Below are positions 14,171-21,223 of a DNA stretch of 22,986 bases, piece after piece. Position 1 is the first letter of the stretch. Each line of letters opens with the position of its first letter. A program made the translations under genes and the position numbers. Source of the DNA: an uncultured Bacteroidaceae bacterium (GTDB lineage Bacteria; Bacteroidota; Bacteroidia; Bacteroidales; Bacteroidaceae); the NCBI GenBank assembly GCA_904501945.1, contig CAJGCU010000027.1, forward strand, positions 1 to 22,986. The letters are read 5' to 3'. The notes beneath the pieces were generated by a model. The model was not told the origin of the DNA. It made no database searches and saw only the letters and a program-made list of their open reading frames with translations.

Positions 14171-16633
14171 ATGGGGAAAAAAAGTAAAAGTGGACTATTG
14201 AAGTCAAGCATCAACAAGCGCGAACTCACTGAGATGCTGACAAATTTTCTCACGGCTCACAAAGGTGAGAAATTCACGTTGAAACGCTTGTTTAGCGGGA
14301 TGAAGCTGAGCACTCATCCACTACGCATGCTGTGTGTTGATATTCTGAACGATATGCTTGAGAGTGGCGTGATTAGTCGTACCTACGAAGGCGAAATCGT
14401 GTGCAATTCTACTTCCCAGACAGTGGAAGGCGTTTTCACCCGTACAGCAGGTGGGCGCAACTTTGTTGACACAGACGATGGAGTGGGTGTGTCCATTTAC
14501 GATGAAGATACGCGACATGCTCTGCCTGGCGACCGCGTTTTGGTAGGCATACATGCCAAGAAACGTGGCAGCCACAAGTTGCATGGCGAGGTCATCAAGA
14601 TTTTGAAACGTAGTGAAACTCCCTTTGTTGGCACTGTGCAGATGCAGCACAGCGTGGCATTCCTCGATATAGCTTCGGGGAAATTACAGAATGATATTGT
14701 CATTCCGGCAGCAAAACTGAAAGGTGCGAAAAATGGAGAGAAGGTTGTTGTCAGCGTGATAGACTGGCCGCTTGATGCTCGCAATCCGATTGGCGAGGTG
14801 GTAGATGTACTTGGTGCCGAGGGAGATAATAATGTGGAGATGCACGCCATTCTGGCAGAATACGGACTTCCTTATAAGTACCCAGAACATGTTGAGGCGG
14901 CTGCCAACAAGATTGATGCTGGCATCACGGCTGAAGAAGTGTCGAAGCGTGAAGACTTCCGCAACACATTCACAATCACCATCGACCCGCGCGATGCCAA
15001 GGACTTTGACGATGCTGTTTCTATCAAGAAAATAAAAGATGGCATTTGGGAAGTCGGCATCCACATTGCCGATGTCAGCCACTATGTGCTCGAAGGCTCT
15101 GTGATTGATGTTGAGGCGCAGCAGCGTGCCACATCGGTGTATCTTGTTGACCGCACCATACCGATGCTGCCCGAACACCTCTGCAACCAGCTCTGCTCGC
15201 TCCGTCCCAACGAAGAGAAACTGACCTTCTCTGTGGTTGTGGAGATGAACGAAGAGGCAGAAGTGCTGAACTCACGCATTTGCCATACCGTCATCAAGAG
15301 CTGTCGCCGATACACTTATGAAGAAGTGCAGTATATACTCGAACAGAATGGCGAAGCGCGTGAGTGTGAGCTGATTCGTTCAGGACAGGCTATGCCAACT
15401 CAACCTATTCCTGCTCAGGAAGTTGTGGCAGACACAGAACTGAACGCTTTTCGCGATAGCCTGCCAGCCATCGACCCCACAAAGATTCCTGTCACTCCTG
15501 TGCCTGCCGACCACCGCAAGGGTGAAAATGCCGATTTGCTCATTACGCTCAACCGCATGGCTCACCAGTTGCGCGACCGTCGTTTCAAGAATGGTGCCAT
15601 CAACTTCGACCGCGAGGAGGTTCGTTTTGAGATTGCGCCCGACGGCAAGCCGATAAGGGTATATTTCAAAAATGCTAAAGATGCCAACAAGCTGATAGAA
15701 GAGTTCATGCTTCTGGCAAACAGAACAGTGGCAGAAAGCATCGGCAAGGTGGATAAAGCCGAGCAGCAGAAAACCCTTCCTTACCGCATTCACGATCTGC
15801 CCGACTCCAGCAAGCTGGACAACCTCGCAGCCATGGCATCCCGTTTTGGTTTCCAACTTCTCACGCAAGGCAAGAAAGAAGATGTGGCAAAGAGCCTGAA
15901 CAAGCTGCTGGCCGACGTGCGAGGCAACAGGGTGCAGAACCTCATCGAGAATGTCTCTCTGCGCGCCATGCAGAAAGCACGCTATTCCACCTATAATATA
16001 GGGCATTACGGATTGGGATTCGACTACTACACGCACTTCACGTCGCCCATCCGTCGCTATCCCGACCTCATGGTGCATCGTCTGTTGACTCGTTATGCAC
16101 AAGGCTCAGCCAGTGCCAGCCAGAAGAAATACGAACATCTTTGCGAACATAGCTCTGCCATGGAACAGCTGGCTGCCAGTGCCGAACGCGCCAGCATCAA
16201 GTACAAGCAGGTGGAATTTATGTCGGACAAGATTGGCGAAGCGTACGATGCCCACATCAGCGGTGTAACCGAGTTTGGCATTTATGCCGAGATAGATGAG
16301 AACCATTGTGAGGGACTCATCGCGGTGCGTTTCTTGGGCGATGAGGCCTTCACCTTCGACGACAAGAACTACTGTCTGGTAGGGCGTCAGACACGCCGTT
16401 GCTTTGCCCTAGGCGACCCTGTGCGCATTCGAGTGGCCAATGCCAACCTCTACCGCAAACAGCTCGATTACGAACTGGTTGAGGCGCTTGCACCCAGCAG
16501 CGTGCAGCCCGCAGTCGCTTTCTACCATCCCTTTGTTGGCAAAGAGAAAAAAGGTACAGACAGGCAGAAGACCAAAGCATCTAAAGTCTCCAAGAAGAAT
16601 GGCGGCAAGCAGAAAACTCTCAAAAGGAGATAA
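14171..16633 (+). CDS. rnr: Ribonuclease R
   Basis: A processive 3'-to-5' exoribonuclease that degrades structured RNA in the cytoplasm. The 820-residue protein has an N-terminal winged-helix-like region (about 15-75), cold-shock OB folds (about 80-215), the RNB catalytic domain (about 260-600), an S1 domain (about 665-765) and a Lys-rich basic tail (about 785-820). The four metal-binding aspartates are visible in DPRDAKDFDD as Asp272, Asp278, Asp280 and Asp281. FTSPIRRYPDLMVHR is the signature near the end of the RNB domain. A Pro-rich stretch at about 393-452 interrupts the RNB domain between YTYEEVQYIL and LITLNRMAHQL, and looks like a linker insertion. It is followed 36 bases later by a GH5-like gene on the same strand. 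Confidence 0.97.
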   Translation: MGKKSKSGLLKSSINKRELTEMLTNFLTAHKGEKFTLKRLFSGMKLSTHPLRMLCVDILNDMLESGVISRTYEGEIVCNSTSQTVEGVFTRTAGGRNFVDTDDGVGVSIYDEDTRHALPGDRVLVGIHAKKRGSHKLHGEVIKILKRSETPFVGTVQMQHSVAFLDIASGKLQNDIVIPAAKLKGAKNGEKVVVSVIDWPLDARNPIGEVVDVLGAEGDNNVEMHAILAEYGLPYKYPEHVEAAANKIDAGITAEEVSKREDFRNTFTITIDPRDAKDFDDAVSIKKIKDGIWEVGIHIADVSHYVLEGSVIDVEAQQRATSVYLVDRTIPMLPEHLCNQLCSLRPNEEKLTFSVVVEMNEEAEVLNSRICHTVIKSCRRYTYEEVQYILEQNGEARECELIRSGQAMPTQPIPAQEVVADTELNAFRDSLPAIDPTKIPVTPVPADHRKGENADLLITLNRMAHQLRDRRFKNGAINFDREEVRFEIAPDGKPIRVYFKNAKDANKLIEEFMLLANRTVAESIGKVDKAEQQKTLPYRIHDLPDSSKLDNLAAMASRFGFQLLTQGKKEDVAKSLNKLLADVRGNRVQNLIENVSLRAMQKARYSTYNIGHYGLGFDYYTHFTSPIRRYPDLMVHRLLTRYAQGSASASQKKYEHLCEHSSAMEQLAASAERASIKYKQVEFMSDKIGEAYDAHISGVTEFGIYAEIDENHCEGLIAVRFLGDEAFTFDDKNYCLVGRQTRRCFALGDPVRIRVANANLYRKQLDYELVEALAPSSVQPAVAFYHPFVGKEKKGTDRQKTKASKVSKKNGGKQKTLKRR

Positions 16634-16669
16634 AACTCAAAGAACGCAAGAACTTACAAACCTACCCCC

Positions 16670-17899
16670 ATGAAAAAGATTATTCTTTTATTAAGCTTTC
16701 TCCTGCTTGGTCTAAGTGGAATGAAAGCCGCTTCCCCCTTGAAGGATTACAGCTTTGTTCGTGGAGTGTGCCACATTGGCTGGATGAGTGATGAAGCTAC
16801 CATACGGAAAGAATTAGGTTATGCTCAGCGTATCCATCTGAACAGTACCCGCATTTGGCTTCCGATGGATCGATACAAGGCTGCTCCTGATGAATTTGTA
16901 AAGAAACTGAAAACCTATGTGCGCATTGCCCATGAGATGGGTTTCGGGGTCATGCCCATTCTTTGGAATGGGAACGGGCTAAATCCCGACATCCTGAAGG
17001 AGAGTTATCGTGAAGAGGCAGAGGCTTATGTAAGAAACATTGTTGGTGCATTGAAAGATGAACCTGGTCTTTTTATTTGGGATATCATGAACGAGCCGAC
17101 TTGCAATGATTACCACAATTTGGCACCCAATGAGGAAGAGCGGAAAGTTAGGCGAAAGGAAATCTTTGATTTTGTGCGGCGCAACTGTCAGTTGGTGCGG
17201 CAACTCGATTCAAAAAATGCCATCACTGTAGGCACCACGTTGGCTTTCAATCTGGAAGAAGCTTCGCCAGACCTTGTAGACGTGCTCTCTTTTCACGACT
17301 ACTCCACTACGCTGGCTGGCATGGAGCGCAGTTATGAGGCAGCCCAGAAAGTGGCAGAGAAATACCGCAAGCCCTTACTGAACAGCGAGACTGGCTGTAT
17401 GGGACGCGCCAATCCTTACGACTTGGCCATACAGACCTGCGAAAAGCATGGCGCAGGCTGGTATTTGTTTGAACTCATGATTAGCGGATACTGGAGCGAC
17501 ATTCATGGCATCTTCTATGCCGATGGAACAGTTCGAGACCCTTCTATCGTGGCAGCCGCTATGGGCTGCTTCCGCAATCGTGATGTTAGCACCATGGTCA
17601 AGGAACGCCCTAACAAGGAAGGGCATGCCCAGCAAGCAGTGCGTCAGGTAGAGGAGGCCCTGAAAGAAGAAACGACCGCATTCCGTCATCGTAAGGCATC
17701 GACCGACCGCATTCTGGAGGCAGCCGAATTTTGTGCCAACCTGCTCGAGTCGGCGCAAATGCTTCCCATGCACGATTTGCCTACTGCACAGATTGCCGCT
17801 TGGCGCAAGCAGCCTGCTGCAGAACGTGATGAGCAAGCCATTCGCCGTTTTGCCTACGACCTTGCACAGAAACTGAAGCAATGCTGTCAGCTGTTCTGA
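16670..17899 (+). CDS. Secreted GH5-like glycoside hydrolase (cellulase-family TIM barrel)
   Basis: A 409-residue exported enzyme. The signal peptide ends about residue 20 (GMKAA), followed by a clan GH-A (beta/alpha)8 barrel. The acid/base Glu142 lies in WDIMNEP and the nucleophile Glu240 in LNSETGC. His209-Asp210-Tyr211 in SFHDY is the usual substrate-side motif, and RIWLPMDRY matches an early barrel strand. It probably hydrolyses a beta-linked glucan, mannan or xylan in the periplasm or outside; the sequence does not give the exact substrate. Residues about 300-409 are a helical, charged C-terminal extension not usual for GH5. No SusC/D genes or other carbohydrate genes are near. It may be cotranscribed with rnr (36-base gap), an odd pairing. 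Confidence 0.87.
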   Translation: MKKIILLLSFLLLGLSGMKAASPLKDYSFVRGVCHIGWMSDEATIRKELGYAQRIHLNSTRIWLPMDRYKAAPDEFVKKLKTYVRIAHEMGFGVMPILWNGNGLNPDILKESYREEAEAYVRNIVGALKDEPGLFIWDIMNEPTCNDYHNLAPNEEERKVRRKEIFDFVRRNCQLVRQLDSKNAITVGTTLAFNLEEASPDLVDVLSFHDYSTTLAGMERSYEAAQKVAEKYRKPLLNSETGCMGRANPYDLAIQTCEKHGAGWYLFELMISGYWSDIHGIFYADGTVRDPSIVAAAMGCFRNRDVSTMVKERPNKEGHAQQAVRQVEEALKEETTAFRHRKASTDRILEAAEFCANLLESAQMLPMHDLPTAQIAAWRKQPAAERDEQAIRRFAYDLAQKLKQCCQLF

Positions 17900-17937
17900 G
17901 AGAAAACAACTGCATTAAAACCACATCAAATTAACGT

Positions 17938-18000
17938 GAGTTCGGTATAACAAAGATATGTTTTTGCAGTGCCTCACAGAGTGACTCTTTATATTGAACT
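17938..18000. repeat. Hairpin repeat element, copy A
   Basis: The element begins GAGTTCGGTAT and ends ATATTGAACT, an imperfect terminal inverted repeat. Its interior shares TTTTTG(C/T)AGTGCCT and (A/T)CTTTATAT(C/T)GAACT with copy B (18333-18399) in the same orientation. Neither copy codes for anything. The outer ACGTGAGTTCG (17934-17944) is repeated in inverse orientation at 18393-18403, the far end of copy B. Confidence 0.7.
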
Positions 18001-18020
18001 AGCGTTTTAGACAACGTGTC

Positions 18021-18081
18021 GTCCCCGAGGGGTGCGCCGCATCGTATCCCTCGAGTACGGTATGGCGCACCCCTCGGGGAC
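18021..18081. repeat. REP-like palindrome, perfect 18-bp inverted repeat
   Basis: GTCCCCGAGGGGTGCGCC (18021-18038) is perfectly complementary to 18064-18081, enclosing 25 bases. Its left part (18024-18044) matches the repeat at 2754-2774 with 2 differences in 21 bases. The enclosed segment, read inversely, resembles the ATACCGTAC...GAGGG part of that other copy. A T5 run follows at 18085-18089. It could act as a terminator for the rnr/GH5 genes upstream, but the family relation points to a dispersed repeat. Confidence 0.75.
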
Positions 18082-18180
18082 ACTTTTTGTGCCCTTTCCC
18101 CCTCAAAATACCAAATCGTTGATACTCAGACATGCTGCCCGTGTCGGAAATAATAGGCACAGGGTGTTCGTGTTATTGTG

Positions 18181-18216
18181 TACACGGTGTCTGAAACCTT
18201 GTCTGCACGGTGTGCG
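18181..18216. repeat. Two ACACGGTGT-type motifs
   Basis: TACACGGTGTCTGAAA (18181-18196) and GCACGGTGTGCG (18205-18216) share the CACGGTG core with the motif cluster near the tRNA at 1221-1270. There the core is also followed by TTTGAAA. Apart from these and the repeats listed separately, the 693-base gap 17900-18592 holds no gene I can support. Confidence 0.4.
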
Positions 18217-18332
18217 TTTGCAGCCACTTGCCCAGCCCTCCTCAAAGAGAAAAGAGGCGCAAGGTGAAAATGCCCTGTGCCTCCATGCTGAAGTGTCAGT
18301 GTCTAACAAGTGCCGTGAACGTTTGGAACGGC

Positions 18333-18399
18333 GAGTTCGATATGGCAGAAATATGGTTTTTGTAGTGCCTTTACGAGGCTGAATCTTTATATCGAACTC
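18333..18399. repeat. Hairpin repeat element, copy B
   Basis: A perfect 11-bp terminal inverted repeat, GAGTTCGATAT ... ATATCGAACTC, bounds 67 bases whose interior matches copy A at 17938-18000. The two copies run in the same direction about 395 bases apart, with the REP-like palindrome between them. It is the size of a very small MITE or an RNA hairpin element. No transposase is nearby. Confidence 0.7.
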
Positions 18400-18540
18400 A
18401 CGTCAAATTAGCAAGTGCGGCATTTTTCAGGGTGCTTTTGAACAGCCCTTTTGTGTGACTTCTTTCCATTTCATTTATAGGCAAAGAATCTTTCAATTTG
18501 GAAGAAATTAATTTCTTTTGTTGAGGTTGATGAAAAGAGA

Positions 18541-18570
18541 AAGGAGGCGGTACGAAATTACCGCCTCCTT
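18541..18570 (-). terminator. Terminator downstream of the small-peptide gene, possibly bidirectional
   Basis: A perfect 12-bp GC-rich stem, AAGGAGGCGGTA (18541-18552) with 18559-18570, encloses a 6-base loop. On the minus strand it is followed by TCTCTTTTC. It lies 22 bases after the stop codon of the 67-residue peptide gene, ending the two-gene unit. On the plus strand it is followed by TCTTG and could also stop traffic from the left. Confidence 0.85.
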
Positions 18571-18592
18571 TCTTGTGATACGCAGGGAGTGA

Positions 18593-18796
18593 TTACCACA
18601 GTGGAGAATTGCCGATGATATCTTCCATCTCTTTCCAGTCTTCAAACGCCTTGATATCAGCGTCTGTCACGCCGCCACCAAGAGCGTCTCCTCCAACGCC
18701 GAGACTTGCTGCAATCATGTTCTCCAACTCAATATTTACCACTTCTGTTTCTGGAGCAATATATGTCTTTTTCATTTTGTTTTTCATTTTGTACAT
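18593..18796 (-). CDS. Small peptide of the MKKTYIAPE type, unknown function
   Basis: 67 residues if started at ATG 18796, or 60 if started at ATG 18775 (MKKTYIAPETEVV...). I consider the second start more likely, since the recognisable part begins there. The N-terminal half (KKTYIAPETEVVNIELENMIAASL) follows a pattern I recall in many short Bacteroidales proteins: basic start, Tyr, Pro-Glu, alternating hydrophobics, then Glu-x-x-Met-Ile. The second half is Gly-rich (GVGGDALGGG), then acidic (DADIKAFEDWKEMEDIIG), ending PLW. There are no cysteines and no classical signal peptide. It lies 19 bases after the stop of a secreted type IX substrate and before a strong terminator, so the two are cotranscribed. 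A role as a precursor peptide or as a partner of the large protein is open. Confidence 0.8.
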   Translation of the reverse strand: MYKMKNKMKKTYIAPETEVVNIELENMIAASLGVGGDALGGGVTDADIKAFEDWKEMEDIIGNSPLW

Positions 18797-18815
18797 TTTA
18801 CATTATTACTTTTCC

Positions 18816-20972
18816 TCACTTGATCATAATCTTCTTTCCGTTCATGATATAGATGCCGCTTGTTGGAGCAGTTACCTTGCGACCTGAGAGGTCGAAGATG
18901 TCGCCGCCCTTCAGGACTTCTGCTGCATCATCAATCGCTTCGATACCAGTAGCCTCAATGTCGTTGAAGTTGATGCTGATACGTCCCTTTGCCTCGCTGC
19001 TCTTGTTCACAATCTTGCTCTTGTCGATGTATGCCTTGTTAGCACCCACATTTACAGTAGCATCTGTAGTGTAGTACAGCTTGTTGTTGCTCAGCACATA
19101 GAAGTTGTCGCCTGGAGGAGCAGTAGTAGTTGCGAATGTGCCAATCAAACCGTTATTCTCAATAGGAGTAGCTACATCGTATGTGTCGAGGTCTGCACGG
19201 AAGAAGTTTACATTGCGAACAGGTCCTCCATTATCCTTTCCAATAACGTCTGAGGCCATATAGAAGTAAGGCTTTCCTGCTTCAAGCAGACCAGTTACTT
19301 TCTCTAAAGTGATGTTTGCTGAATTTGCTTCTACGATGCTGTAGATTTCTGCACCAGAACAAGAAGCAGTGTAAGGAAGACAGATAGTACCGTATTTGCC
19401 AACTCCTTCTGCATTGTATTCACGAACGACATCTCCCTCAACATATGATTGCCACTCTCCACGAACCGTCATTTTAAGATTATTATAGTCTGTTAGGTAA
19501 ACGTTAGAAATTCGTAAAATGCAATCGCCATTACCGTCATTGTTGGCAAATGTTAGAGATTTTATTTTAGAGACATCTAATCCTTTGTTAATTCTTAGAT
19601 AATCTATACTGATACAAATTGCGTTTTGGTTATTCCATCTATCCAGATACATATCTTTACCTGTTCCTGCTACTGAACCAGCATACTGATTTCCTTTAAC
19701 AGAATTACCGTCGTTGTCAGTGATGGAAATGATACGACTGCCATCGCCAGAGTTGTCTATAGTTGTAATAACAAGATAGTCCCAATTGGAAATATCAACA
19801 GGAGTTGCAAAAGTCCATCCGCCATTAGTTATTGTTCCTGTCTCTGCATCGTAGCCAGTAGCGTTAGAGAAGTCGAAAATGGTACCATTGGCAGTATTAT
19901 TCTCTTTGTCAAGTTCTGTATTAACGTTTATAGTAATTCCTTTATGTAGTTTAACAAAGTATTCAGCCCCTGTAGTGTTACTTAGTTTCATGTATTTTTC
20001 GGTTTTAGGATTAAAGAACTTGAATCCTTTGCCTTCTTCATAAGCTATAGTCCAAACAGCATTGAAATCACCATCTCGTCCATAGATGTAGCTCTCATTT
20101 TGGCCGCTTTGGACTGCATCGCATGAGGTTGACCATAAATCACCCCAACTAATGATATTTACATAATTTTCGCCCCACCAGTTAGAAGGCTTAGCTGTTC
20201 CACTAGTGTTTTTGATAGCAATACGATAATAAGTTGCGTCGTCAGTCTCATTATCTTCGTCAATGTCAAGTGGGGGGAGTTCCTCTATCGTTAAGCAGTA
20301 ATAAAGATCAGTTGAAATATTATTTAATTCCGTTTTTGCTGCACCTGCTTCATTGGCTTTCCAAGTTTGAATCGATTTTCCGTCTGTATGTGCAATAACA
20401 AAAGTTCCGCCATCTGTTAAGTAATTTATGTCTGTGATTTCTTCATTTAAAGAGGTGGTGGTAATATTTTGGGGTGTTTCTAAATAGACATTCTCAATTT
20501 TTACAGAAGCAGGGTTCTCTCCGTCGATGCTTTTCCCATCTACAGCCTCATTAGCTCCCCAAATGGTGATGTCGTCAATTTGTGTGAAATCAACTCCAGG
20601 ATTTGCTTCTGCGAGGGCAACAAGGTCAATGTTGTTCTCTCCTGCAACAAGTTTGGCATCGGCATAGTTGTTATCTCCTTGTTTTATTCTCAAAAGGACA
20701 TAATCAACATTGTCGCTAAACTCTGAGAGTGTAGCATGGAATTTTTTATAAGAAGTTATGTCTCCTGCTGGGAGTTGAGTTAAAACGAAATACCAACTTC
20801 CATAAGCACCAGCAGGAGCTGTCCAAGTTCCGTTCCAAGTCATGGTTTGGCTTTCTGCGTCCCATGATGCACTACAATAAGATTCCGTTTTAAAGGAAGC
20901 ATTAACATGTCCCGCGAAAATTACCCCCCCCATTCCAAGGAGCATAATTCCTAAAAGTAATAATTTTTTCAT
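18816..20972 (-). CDS. Large secreted protein with two similar beta-sandwich modules and a type IX sorting signal
   Basis: 718 residues. A signal peptide (MKKLLLLGIMLLGMGGVIFA, cleaved near 20) routes it to the periplasm. The C-terminal ~45 residues, with GGDIFDLSGRKV and GIYIMNGKKIMIK, match the type A C-terminal sorting signal of the type IX secretion system. The mature protein is therefore likely surface-attached or released. A module at about 22-170 ending ASVKIENVYLETP and a second at about 355-510 ending ILRISNVYLTDY look alike and resemble carbohydrate-binding beta-sandwiches. Between them, about 190-345 may be a ricin-like or other beta domain (FKFFNPKTEKYMKLSN). YGTICLPYTAS (about 540) is a segment common in such Prevotella proteins. 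No enzyme motif is seen. Codons 14-17 contain a G8 run. It is followed by the MKKTYIAPE peptide gene. Confidence 0.9.
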   Translation of the reverse strand: MKKLLLLGIMLLGMGGVIFAGHVNASFKTESYCSASWDAESQTMTWNGTWTAPAGAYGSWYFVLTQLPAGDITSYKKFHATLSEFSDNVDYVLLRIKQGDNNYADAKLVAGENNIDLVALAEANPGVDFTQIDDITIWGANEAVDGKSIDGENPASVKIENVYLETPQNITTTSLNEEITDINYLTDGGTFVIAHTDGKSIQTWKANEAGAAKTELNNISTDLYYCLTIEELPPLDIDEDNETDDATYYRIAIKNTSGTAKPSNWWGENYVNIISWGDLWSTSCDAVQSGQNESYIYGRDGDFNAVWTIAYEEGKGFKFFNPKTEKYMKLSNTTGAEYFVKLHKGITINVNTELDKENNTANGTIFDFSNATGYDAETGTITNGGWTFATPVDISNWDYLVITTIDNSGDGSRIISITDNDGNSVKGNQYAGSVAGTGKDMYLDRWNNQNAICISIDYLRINKGLDVSKIKSLTFANNDGNGDCILRISNVYLTDYNNLKMTVRGEWQSYVEGDVVREYNAEGVGKYGTICLPYTASCSGAEIYSIVEANSANITLEKVTGLLEAGKPYFYMASDVIGKDNGGPVRNVNFFRADLDTYDVATPIENNGLIGTFATTTAPPGDNFYVLSNNKLYYTTDATVNVGANKAYIDKSKIVNKSSEAKGRISINFNDIEATGIEAIDDAAEVLKGGDIFDLSGRKVTAPTSGIYIMNGKKIMIK

Positions 20973-21050
20973 TTTGGTAAAGATAAAGTTAATTATAATT
21001 TATTTAATAGTTGTTGATTAACAAGGTGTTTTATTTTGTGTTTCGTGCCA

Positions 21051-21058
21051 CAAAGTTA
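21051..21058 (-). promoter_or_regulatory. -7 element of the secreted-protein/small-peptide unit
   Basis: TAACTTTG on the minus strand lies about 78 bases before the ATG at 20972, in an A/T-rich region. There is no clear TTTG 19-20 bases upstream. It is the best promoter candidate in 20973-21152. Confidence 0.5.
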
Positions 21059-21152
21059 TAAAAAACTTTAAATATGTTATTTGTTTTTCTAAAAAACTTT
21101 CGTGAAGGTGGCATTTTGTGCTTTTTCTCCTGAAATGTGTGGTTTTGATGTA

Positions 21153-21196
21153 CATAAATGAAAGGGGCGCGGAATTCCGCGCCCCTTTCATTTATG
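21153..21196 (-). terminator. Perfect 44-base palindrome, terminator of gpmI
   Basis: The sequence from CATAAATGAAAGG to its mirror is fully self-complementary around GGAATTCC at the centre (21174/21175). It has a GC-rich core and an AT-rich base, so RNA would fold into a 20-bp stem with a 4-base AATT loop. It begins 28 bases after the gpmI stop on the minus strand, and the T-rich 3' arm (TTTCATTTAT) can serve as the release tract. Because it is symmetric it can act in both directions. Confidence 0.8.
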
Positions 21197-21223
21197 ATTG
21201 AATCTTAATACTTTCCCCCCCCC

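Noticed and set aside
18032..18382. Plus-strand open frame of 116 codons in the repeat region
   Set aside because: It runs through the REP-like palindrome and hairpin copy B, has no recognisable domain, Arg/Cys-rich unpatterned composition and no promoter. I treat it as a translation of repeats.
18593..18796. Small peptide as a classical double-glycine bacteriocin precursor
   Set aside because: The GG at residues 35-36 lacks the usual hydrophobic/acidic spacing of such leaders, and no peptidase-transporter or maturase gene lies in the window.
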